Of a DNA stretch of 6,206 nucleotides, positions 1 to 5,208 are shown one piece after another. Source of the DNA: Planctomycetaceae bacterium. GTDB taxonomy: Bacteria; Planctomycetota; Planctomycetia; Pirellulales; Pirellulaceae. Where the stretch lies: the NCBI GenBank assembly GCA_022614795.1, contig JAKEHX010000518.1:1-6206 (forward strand), given 5' to 3'. Position 1 is the first letter of the stretch. Each line of letters starts with the position of its first letter. The notes beneath the pieces were generated by a model, which saw nothing but the letters and a program-made list of their open reading frames with translations, did not search any database and was not told where the DNA came from. The translations under genes were made by a program, and so were the position numbers.

Positions 1-1142
1 ACGCTGGTCAGCGTGACGGCATTGGCCTCGGTGATGTTGATCGCCCCGGCTGCTGTGACGGCGGCCGAGAGGTTGTTCACGTTGGTCCCCACCGTGATGC
101 CGCTGGCGGCTTGCAGGAACAAATCATCGGCAACGAAGTCAACCGCGCCGTCCGCGTCGGTCAGGGCGCCGCCGGTGAACAGTGTGATGTCGCCGACGCC
201 GGCGTTCAAATTCAAGCCGGCGATGCCGTTGGTCTCGGTGATGCTCTGAGCGCCGCCGCTCGCGGAAGTATTCGTGGTCAGGGAGGCGAAGTTGATGGCA
301 TCGCCGACGTTGTCTCCCAAAGTGATGGATGCCGCGTTGAACGTGGCGTTGTCCACGACCTGAAGGGACGTGCCGGCACTGTCGGTGACGGCGCCTCCGA
401 CTGTGACGGACAAGTCGGCGCCGGCGCTGGACAGGGCGACCGGGCCGGTGAAGTTGACGTTGTCCGCGCCGGCCTGGCCGTTGATCACCAGCGACACGTT
501 GAAGTCGGGCAGGCTGGCCACGGTCAACACGCCGCTGTCGCCGCCCATGTTGACCGTCAGGCTGCCGGTCGGGTTGGCAAACGTCGTCGTTTCAAAGGTG
601 GGCGCGCCATTCTGGCTGCGGATTTGCGAAATGCCGTTGGCAGCCGTACCGTCATCTTCCAGGATGGCCTGGTCCGCGGTCCCCGGCAGATTGAAGACCA
701 GATCGGCGATCGTGCTGCCGGTCATGTCCACTGGCTCTAGTCCGGTGTAGCTGATCGTGCTGGGTGGATTGACGCCGTCGTTGTAAACCAGGTTGCCGGT
801 GTGCTCGGGGCCCACGGTCGTAAATGTGTGCGTGACGAGCGCGAACGAGCCGCCAGTGACGCGCAAGGAATCGCTATCTGCGCCCCCGACGCCGCCGTTG
901 AAGGTCAGCACGCCGTTGGGGACGGGAATGCCGCCGCTGTAGTCCACGGTCAATTGGTCGTCGCCGTCGCCGCTATCGATCGTGAGATTGCCCAGGCTTG
1001 CTGTGGGGATAACGGAAATGATCACGCTGTTGAGGGAGATTTCGGTGTTGCTGCCGTTGCGCTTCACGAGGAAGACGTCATTGCCGGCTGTTCCGGTAAC
1101 CGTCGTCGTGGCGCCGGTGGTCTTGAGCGACAGCAAGCCCTG
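1..1142 (-). other. C-terminal beta-strand repeat region (residues ~898 onward, continues off window)
   Basis: After module 2 the Asn-turn ladder stops and the protein becomes Gly/Ala/Thr/Asp-rich alternating beta strands. A junction unit reads GTAGNDVFLV (914-923) ... TIDSGDGDDQLTVD (951-964), which resembles the acidic GND/DGDD turns of RTX-like calcium-binding repeats but is not a regular nonapeptide array. Further on come strands such as GSLTVNMGGDSGVLTVASL, NFTGPVALSSAGADLSVTVG, GDITLFTGGALTDADGAVDF and AGAINITEANAVTL. They are similar in style to filamentous-haemagglutinin-like or autotransporter passenger repeats. This is probably a stalk or scaffold; its total length cannot be known from this window. 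Confidence 0.6.
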
Positions 1143-3833
1143 GAACCCAGCCGTCGCCGAGGTGTCGGTGCCGACCGCCAGCCACGGATCGAAATCGACG
1201 CTGCCGGAAGTTTCCGCGGCGACGGCGGCGGCGACGTTGGAGCCCCACCAGTTGCACTCGGCGTTGATCGCCGGAGCTGAGAGATTGTTCAATCCGAACC
1301 CGGTGTTGCCGGAAAGATCGTTGTCGAAAACGGCGCCGATGGCGCCGGCGGTCGCGTCGATGCGGATGCCGTCGCCGGCGCCGCCGCTGATGAAGTTCTC
1401 CTGCACGGCATTGGTGACGGCGCCCGAACCTGTCAGGCTACCCGTGATCACACGCACGCCGCCGCCCACGCCGCTGCCGGTGATCGTATTCTGGAACAGA
1501 TTGGCGCTGCCGTTGGATTGCACCAGCACGCCCGTGTTGTTGCCAGTGAGCGTGTTTTGCCAGAGTCGGACCGCCTGATTGCCGGCGAAATTCGTGCTGG
1601 CTAGCCACTCGAAGCCGATATTAGCGCCGCTGACGGTGTTGCCGGAGTAAGTGACCGTGGTGGCCGGGCTGGAGTGCGACGTGACGCGGAAAGCCCGCTG
1701 GAGGTTGAGGGCAGGGTTATTGCCGACGCCCGTATTCAGGAACTGGTTATTGCTGACCGTGATGTTGCTGCTGTGTGCGTGGCCATTTTCCCAGATGCCC
1801 AGGATGACTGCCGGATCGATCGATTGGGCGCTGGTGACGGTGAGCGTGTTACCGCTGATCAGCAGGCCGTCATAGACGTTGCCGCCGCTGGTGTTCGACT
1901 GCATGCCGACGGAGACCGATGGATTTCCGCCTCCGGAGTCACTGACGCCGTTGCCGGCAATTTGAAGCTCGTTGTTCTGGATGACCTGGTTCGCGCCGAA
2001 CGAATAGTGGATGCCAATGTTCTGATTGACATCGGCGGGCGCCACGGTGGCATTCAGGTCGGCGGGGATGCGGATGCGGTTGCCGACGATGTGTGTGCCG
2101 CTATAGGCGTCGGAGCCGCCGGCCCCATTGAACATGCCGATGCCGAGGTCGAAATCGAGGATTTCGAGATTTGATATTGTCCAGTTCTGGTTATCGCCGC
2201 CGTCGAAAACCAAGAATCCTTCGAGGTTCTGTGCCGCCAGATCGCCGGGGCCGGTGATCTGGGCCGAACCAAGACTGGCCGCGGTCACGGTGACGTTATT
2301 CACGTTCGGCTTGACCAGCAGGCTGTAGTTGTCGGCCGCGCTGACCGCGCCGTCGTTGCCCAGGGCCCAACTGGCCGCGGCATTGGCCTCGGTCCAGTTG
2401 AAGTTGCCGCTCAGCGTCATCGTCTGGCCGGAAACCAAGCAGTCAAAGGCGTTGACCAGGCGGCGGTAGTTGTTGTTCGTGCTGGTGAAGCCGGCGAGTT
2501 GTGCGGGAACGCTGAAGCTGGCCGCGACCTGAATGCCCGCTACGGCCGGGTTGGCATCGGGGCTATAGACGAGCCAGGGCTGGAAGTCGATCGCATCGGC
2601 AAAGTCGTTCCGCACCACCGAGCCGCCTCCGCCGGGATTGGCAGCGCTCGACGGGCCGGTAATATCGCCCCACCAGTTGCAGGTGAGGTCGAGAGGTCCA
2701 GTGTAGCTGTCCGGCAGGCCGAGGCCCTCGTTGCTGATCCCCGCTCCGTAGGTCGTGTTATTAGCGAAATTGTTGAAGTGGGCCTCGATGTCGCTGTTGA
2801 GAAAGGGACCGCCGAAGGGGTTCAGGTCGCCGAAGTCAGCGATCCGTAGGCCGCGAAGGTTGCCCGAGAGGTCGTTATTCAGCACGTCGATGGCAGTGTC
2901 GCCCCCGCCGAAAGTCAGGGCCGTGGCCGTGCCGAGGGTAGTGATGGTATTGCCCTGAAACAGGCCGCCGGTGATGCCCAGTGCATAGATGCCGCTGATG
3001 TTGTTGTGGATGAAGTTGTCGCTGACGGTCAGGTTCGTGTGGGCGCCAATGCCGACGGCGGCGAAGATGATGGGATTGTTGATGTTGTGATTGCGGAACT
3101 CGTTATCGTCGATGGTCAGACCGCTGGTGTTCTCGGTGTAGATGCCTGCGCCGCCGGCCGGGCCCGACGTGTTATTGCCGTCGATCAGGTTGCGCTCGAT
3201 GAGCGACGGCCCGCTCGAACCGGCAAAAATGCCGATCATGTTGTTGGCGACGATGTTGTTGCGGACCGTCACGCCGGACGTCGTGTTGCTCATCACGATG
3301 CCGGCATTGAAGACGTTCACGTCGGTCTGGTCGCGCGCGGTGAAGCCATCGATCGTTGCGCTATTGGCGGTGATGTAGAACGCAGTCGTGCGGAAGGGGG
3401 CGTTGATCACAGCCCCGTTGACGACGGACTCTGGCACAACGCCGCGCGTGCGGGCATCGACCCCGAATTGGTTGCCGCGGAGCGCGACCGACTTGTTGAC
3501 AGTCACCAGCTCGCTGTAGGTGCCGTCGGAGATGTTGATCGTGTCGCTGGGGCTGGCCGCGGCAACCGCGGCGCTGATGGTCGAGAAAATGTTTACGCCA
3601 GGGGTCAGGCCCGGAACACTGGCCGGCTGGCTGCCGCCCGTCGCGGTAAACTCTGTTCCTCCGGCTGCGGGGGTGTTATCGACCCACAGAACTGCCAGGA
3701 CGCGGCGCTCTTCGAGCGATTCGAGCAACAGACGTCTGCGGCGGGTCATGGCCTCCGCTCGCCGCGTGCGCTGGCGGCGATTGCTCGGCGATAGCGATTT
3801 CTTTAACCAGCCGCTACGTAGGTGTGACATCAT
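1..3833 (-). CDS. Giant exported parallel beta-helix surface protein, N-terminal 1277 codons (3' end outside window)
   Basis: I read this frame codon by codon from an ATG at 3833 to base 1 without a stop or frameshift; the last two bases are a partial codon, so the C terminus is missing. The first 47 residues are strongly basic (two KK/RR-rich blocks) and end in LESLEERRVLA, the N-terminal motif of many large planctomycete exported proteins. Residues 79-120 match the opening of right-handed beta-helix proteins (NIFSTISAAVAAASPSDTI, then DGTYSELVTVNKSVALRG). Asn-ladder turns such as VRNNIVANNMIGIF, IERNLIDGNN and VSDNFIHNNISGIY follow, as in the NosD/Beta_helix families. A second beta-helix module covers about 445-890, and beta-strand repeats run from about 898 to the edge. 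The likely role is an extracellular or envelope-bound adhesin or structural protein, possibly polysaccharide-binding. No catalytic site is recognisable. Family-level identity is secure; function is inferred. Confidence 0.93.
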   Translation of the reverse strand, partial: MMSHLRSGWLKKSLSPSNRRQRTRRAEAMTRRRRLLLESLEERRVLAVLWVDNTPAAGGTEFTATGGSQPASVPGLTPGVNIFSTISAAVAAASPSDTINISDGTYSELVTVNKSVALRGNQFGVDARTRGVVPESVVNGAVINAPFRTTAFYITANSATIDGFTARDQTDVNVFNAGIVMSNTTSGVTVRNNIVANNMIGIFAGSSGPSLIERNLIDGNNTSGPAGGAGIYTENTSGLTIDDNEFRNHNINNPIIFAAVGIGAHTNLTVSDNFIHNNISGIYALGITGGLFQGNTITTLGTATALTFGGGDTAIDVLNNDLSGNLRGLRIADFGDLNPFGGPFLNSDIEAHFNNFANNTTYGAGISNEGLGLPDSYTGPLDLTCNWWGDITGPSSAANPGGGGSVVRNDFADAIDFQPWLVYSPDANPAVAGIQVAASFSVPAQLAGFTSTNNNYRRLVNAFDCLVSGQTMTLSGNFNWTEANAAASWALGNDGAVSAADNYSLLVKPNVNNVTVTAASLGSAQITGPGDLAAQNLEGFLVFDGGDNQNWTISNLEILDFDLGIGMFNGAGGSDAYSGTHIVGNRIRIPADLNATVAPADVNQNIGIHYSFGANQVIQNNELQIAGNGVSDSGGGNPSVSVGMQSNTSGGNVYDGLLISGNTLTVTSAQSIDPAVILGIWENGHAHSSNITVSNNQFLNTGVGNNPALNLQRAFRVTSHSSPATTVTYSGNTVSGANIGFEWLASTNFAGNQAVRLWQNTLTGNNTGVLVQSNGSANLFQNTITGSGVGGGVRVITGSLTGSGAVTNAVQENFISGGAGDGIRIDATAGAIGAVFDNDLSGNTGFGLNNLSAPAINAECNWWGSNVAAAVAAETSGSVDFDPWLAVGTDTSATAGFQGLLSLKTTGATTTVTGTAGNDVFLVKRNGSNTEISLNSVIISVIPTASLGNLTIDSGDGDDQLTVDYSGGIPVPNGVLTFNGGVGGADSDSLRVTGGSFALVTHTFTTVGPEHTGNLVYNDGVNPPSTISYTGLEPVDMTGSTIADLVFNLPGTADQAILEDDGTAANGISQIRSQNGAPTFETTTFANPTGSLTVNMGGDSGVLTVASLPDFNVSLVINGQAGADNVNFTGPVALSSAGADLSVTVGGAVTDSAGTSLQVVDNATFNAASITLGDNVGDAINFASLTTNTSASGGAQSITETNGIAGLNLNAGVGDITLFTGGALTDADGAVDFVADDLFLQAASGITVGTNVNNLSAAVTAAGAINITEANAVTLTS
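1164..2501 (-). other. Beta-helix module 2 (residues ~445-890), closed by CNWWG...PWL
   Basis: A distinct second module follows a short linker. It begins with a segment containing Cys465 and SGNFNWTEANAAASWALG (475-492). It continues through PNVNNVTVTAASLGSAQITG and NWTISNLEILDFDLGIGMF into Asn-turn coils such as GNRIRI, NNELQIAGNGVSD, SGNTLTVTS, SNNQFLNTG, SGNTVSG, QNTLTGNNTGV and QNTITGSGV. It ends in Cys860-Asn-Trp-Trp-Gly864 and Pro883-Trp-Leu885, the same closing signature as module 1. The opening differs from module 1, so this is a related helix and not an exact copy. Boundaries are approximate. Confidence 0.68.
1179..1256 (-). repeat. CNWWG...DFxPWL signature, copy 2 (residues 860-885)
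   Basis: This copy reads CNWWGSNVAA (860-869), an Ala/Thr-rich spacer, and DFDPWLAVGTD (881-891). Against copy 1 the spacer is 11 residues shorter and the G-P step after CNWWG is missing, but both ends match and the context (end of a beta-helix) is the same. Confidence 0.8.
2559..3599 (-). other. Beta-helix module 1 (residues ~79-425), closed by CNWWG...PWL
   Basis: The module opens with an amphipathic cap (ISAAVAAASPSDT) and the DGTYSE...NKSVALRG pair of strands that starts many pectate-lyase-like helices. It then shows coil-length repeats of about 20-25 residues with Asn at turns, for example NNIVANN, NLIDGNN, DNEFRNH, DNFIHNN, GNTITT and NNDLSGN. It ends at Cys385-Asn-Trp-Trp-Gly389 and Pro419-Trp-Leu421. 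Such helices usually bind or cleave polysaccharide, but no clustered catalytic Asp/Lys/Arg set stands out, so a structural or adhesive role is at least as likely. Boundaries are approximate. Confidence 0.72.
2571..2681 (-). repeat. CNWWG...DFxPWL signature, copy 1 (residues 385-421)
   Basis: This copy reads CNWWGDITGPSS (385-396), then a Gly-rich spacer, then DFQPWLVYSPD (417-427). The pattern C-N-W-W-G, optional G-P, variable spacer, D-F-x-P-W-L marks the end of a parallel beta-helix in many bacterial surface proteins. It is paired with copy 2 at 1179-1256. Confidence 0.8.
3693..3833 (-). other. Basic leader with planctomycete LExLExRxxL export motif (residues 1-47)
   Basis: Residues 1-47 are rich in Arg/Lys (KK at 11-12, RR at 19-20, RTRR at 22-25, RRRR at 31-34) and lead into LESLEERRVL at 37-46. 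Large planctomycete secreted proteins commonly begin with a poorly hydrophobic Arg-rich stretch and a motif of the form L-E-x-L-E-x-R-x-L-L in place of a classical signal peptide (NCBI lists an 'LEPR-XLL' domain). No long hydrophobic core is present here, so a typical Sec signal peptide is not visible. The motif's role in export is presumed from its position and is not shown by this sequence. Confidence 0.75.
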
Positions 3834-3840
3834 GTTAATG

Positions 3841-3844
3841 CTCC
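3841..3844 (-). promoter_or_regulatory. Ribosome binding site of the surface protein gene
   Basis: On the minus strand GGAG lies 7 nt upstream of the tandem ATG-ATG at 3833-3828. This is a standard Shine-Dalgarno distance and supports the 3833 start over the internal ATG at residue 29 (MTRRRR). Starting at 3833 also keeps the full basic leader in front of the LESLEERRVL motif. The second ATG is 10 nt from GGAG and could also serve. Confidence 0.7.
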
Positions 3845-4114
3845 GAATCACCCGGTGTTAAATCTCGTGAACTAATGACGGCGTTGCTTTACGCCGGCGG
3901 CAGGTTATGCCGGTTGCGCAGGCGCGGTCGTCGTCGAAGGCAAGTTGTGGACCGCGCATCAGGCGGTGGTAAACGGGAGCACTTTCACCGCCATGCAGCC
4001 AGATCGCAGGTAGGAGCGCAGCCGCCCTCAGGCAGCGCGCCGGTGGGAAGGTAAGCCAGCAGTGTAATACCGCGATTGGTAAATGGCCAGAAGTTGGCTT
4101 GGAGTTACGCGGGA

Positions 4115-4138
4115 AATTCGCGGCCAAAGCCGCGAATT
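4115..4138. repeat. Perfect 10-bp inverted repeat with 4-nt loop
   Basis: On the plus strand AATTCGCGGC is followed by CAAA and then GCCGCGAATT, a perfect 10-bp stem with a tetraloop-size spacer. On the minus strand the stem is followed by TCCCGCG, so it is a poor intrinsic terminator in that direction. No clear T run follows on the plus strand either. Its arms share the AATTCG/GGC core of the hairpin at 4251-4272. Confidence 0.8.
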
Positions 4139-4167
4139 GCCCCGCCGTGCGGTCGCCCAACGCTGGC

Positions 4168-4185
4168 GGAAGGCGGCCGCCTTCC
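4168..4185. repeat. 18-bp perfect palindrome
   Basis: The sequence GGAAGGCGGCCGCCTTCC is identical to its reverse complement over all 18 bases. It lies about 90 bp past the nadC stop. With no central spacer, a hairpin would lose a few central pairs to the loop. It could be a dimeric protein binding site, a secondary terminator element lacking a T run, or a remnant of a dispersed palindromic repeat. Confidence 0.8.
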
Positions 4186-4245
4186 TGGAAAGGTGATGCT
4201 GGGCGAGAAATCCGATGTCGTGGATCTCGGACGGATTGGCGGTGG

Positions 4246-4272
4246 AAAAGGCCGAATTCGGGCAAATTCGGC
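4246..4272 (-). terminator. Probable intrinsic terminator of the nadC operon
   Basis: Three bases after the nadC stop the minus strand reads GCCGAATT, a 6-nt loop TGCCCG, then AATTCGGC: a perfect 8-bp stem. It is followed directly by CTTTTCC. Position and T run fit a Rho-independent terminator, although half the stem is A-T and the T run is only four bases. It would separate nadC transcription from the surface protein gene downstream. Confidence 0.55.
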
Positions 4273-4275
4273 TAC

Positions 4276-5208
4276 CTACAGCCGCCAATCCAGCGCGACA
4301 TCGAGGCTGACGGCCGAATGGGTGAGGGCTCCAACGCTGATTCGCTCGACGCCCGACTCGGCAATGTCCCGCACGGTAGCCAGGCTGACGCCGCCCGAGG
4401 CTTCCAGCTCCGCCCCCGAGCCGGCGGCGTTGCGCAGGGCCACAGCTTCGCGGAGCATCGCGGAAGTCATGTTGTCGAGCAGCACGATATCAGGCTGAGC
4501 GGGCAGGACCTCGCGAAGCTGCGCCAGCGAATCGACCTCGACCTCCACGATCATCTCGCCGGCGCGCGGATCGCCGGCAAACGTCTCGCTGATGAATTGC
4601 CTTGCCCGCGCAACCGCCTGAGCCGGCGTGTAGCCCTGCCCGAGGTTGGGGTGGCGTCCCAGGGCGAGGTGGTTGTCCTTGATCAGGACCGCGTCGAACA
4701 GGCCGATGCGATGATTACGTCCGCCGCCGCAACGGACGGCATATTTCTCCAGCCGTCGCCAGCCGGGAGTGGTCTTGCGGGTGTCGTAAATCTTCGCCTT
4801 GGTGCCGGCGATGGCCTCGACATATTGCCGCGTCAGCGTGGCGATGCCGGACAATCGGCCTAGAAAATTGAGCACGGTCCGCTCGCTCGTCAATAAGTCG
4901 CGCGCCGAACCCGCGATTGTCGCAATTGCCGTCTGTGCCGCGACCTGATCGCCGTCCTTCACGTGCGGTTGCCACTGGCAGGCGATATCCATTTCGTCGA
5001 GAGCTACGCGGGCGGCCTCCAACCCTGCGATGACTCCCGCTTTCCTGGCAACGACGCCGGCCGCCGCGGTCGTCCCCTCGGGCACGAGCGCGACGGTCGT
5101 CCAGTCATAGCCGCGATCCAGGTCTTCGAAGACCGCCAGGCGCACGAGGCGCCGGCAATCTTCTTCAACCTGGCCGCACCACGCGAGTTGTTCGAAATCG
5201 CAGTTCAT
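4276..5208 (-). CDS. nadC: Quinolinate phosphoribosyltransferase (nicotinate-nucleotide pyrophosphorylase, decarboxylating)
   Basis: This cytoplasmic enzyme joins quinolinate to PRPP and releases CO2 and PPi to form nicotinate mononucleotide, the entry step of de novo NAD synthesis. The 310-residue protein has the N-terminal sandwich (EDLDRGYDWTT at 28-38, GVIAG 58-62, DGDQV 85-89) and SERTVLNFLGRLSGIAT (108-124). Next come DTRKTTPGWRRLEKYAVRCGG (within 142-162), NHRIGLFDAVLIKDNH (165-180), VEVEVDS (221-227), IVLLDNM (241-247) and EASGGVSL (269-276). Family substrate-binding residues appear intact: R110, R144, K145, H166, R167, K177, E224, D245 and S271 line up with the residues I recall from the M. 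tuberculosis enzyme. The start at 5208 is chosen because it overlaps the upstream stop (ATGA). A GTG/ATG-extended form reaching 5370 would run deep into the upstream gene and adds no conserved sequence. The usual partners nadA and nadB are not in the window. Confidence 0.96.
   Translation of the reverse strand: MNCDFEQLAWCGQVEEDCRRLVRLAVFEDLDRGYDWTTVALVPEGTTAAAGVVARKAGVIAGLEAARVALDEMDIACQWQPHVKDGDQVAAQTAIATIAGSARDLLTSERTVLNFLGRLSGIATLTRQYVEAIAGTKAKIYDTRKTTPGWRRLEKYAVRCGGGRNHRIGLFDAVLIKDNHLALGRHPNLGQGYTPAQAVARARQFISETFAGDPRAGEMIVEVEVDSLAQLREVLPAQPDIVLLDNMTSAMLREAVALRNAAGSGAELEASGGVSLATVRDIAESGVERISVGALTHSAVSLDVALDWRL
5205..5208 (-). promoter_or_regulatory. ATGA stop/start overlap coupling the FG-GAP gene to nadC
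   Basis: The TGA of the upstream gene (5207-5205) overlaps the ATG of nadC (5208-5206). The 20 bases before this ATG show no GGAG/AGGA-like Shine-Dalgarno, so nadC translation most likely depends on ribosomes terminating on the upstream gene. This places both in one transcript, with any promoter upstream of base 6206. Confidence 0.75.

Larger units (their letters stand above)
3834..4275. other. 442-bp intergenic region between nadC and the surface protein gene
   Basis: No credible gene lies here. Short minus-strand frames of 86 and 135 codons exist, but their translations are Arg/Ala/Pro-rich without recognisable motifs, and one begins inside nadC. The half next to nadC holds three perfect inverted repeats (listed separately). 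The half next to the surface gene has no repeat and must carry that gene's promoter and leader. I could not pick a convincing -35/-10 pair in this GC-rich stretch. No tRNA, riboswitch or IS terminal repeat is visible. Confidence 0.7.

Noticed and set aside
111..740. Long plus-strand ORF (209 codons), and similar plus-strand ORFs at 801-1280, 982-1578 and 1674-2174
   Set aside because: They lie wholly antisense to the continuous minus-strand beta-helix gene. Their translations are Ala/Val/Gly/Asp/Arg-rich with no motif, the usual shadow of a GC-rich gene.
2559..3599. Tandem DNA repeat or CRISPR-like array suggested by the repetitive look of the sequence
   Set aside because: The periodicity comes from Asn/Gly/Ile-rich protein coils. 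The nucleotide units differ in length and sequence, with no conserved repeat-spacer pattern.
3006..3794. Plus-strand ORF of 262 codons
   Set aside because: It is antisense to the first beta-helix module and the leader. The minus-strand reading gives recognisable NosD-like coils and an RBS-supported start, while the plus reading has no family features.
3858..4265. Minus-strand ORF of 135 codons (and one of 86 codons at 4028-4288) in the intergenic gap
   Set aside because: There is no family motif, the composition is typical of random GC-rich sequence, and the frame runs through all three palindromes. The 86-codon frame also starts within nadC. Neither has a convincing ribosome binding site.
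3834..4275. Possible mobile element or MITE in the palindrome-rich gap
   Set aside because: I found no paired terminal inverted repeats bounding the region, no target-site duplication and no transposase remnant; the palindromes are short and separate.
4099..4863. Plus-strand ORF of 254 codons overlapping nadC
   Set aside because: Most of it is antisense to strongly conserved NadC motifs; its own translation has no recognisable domain.
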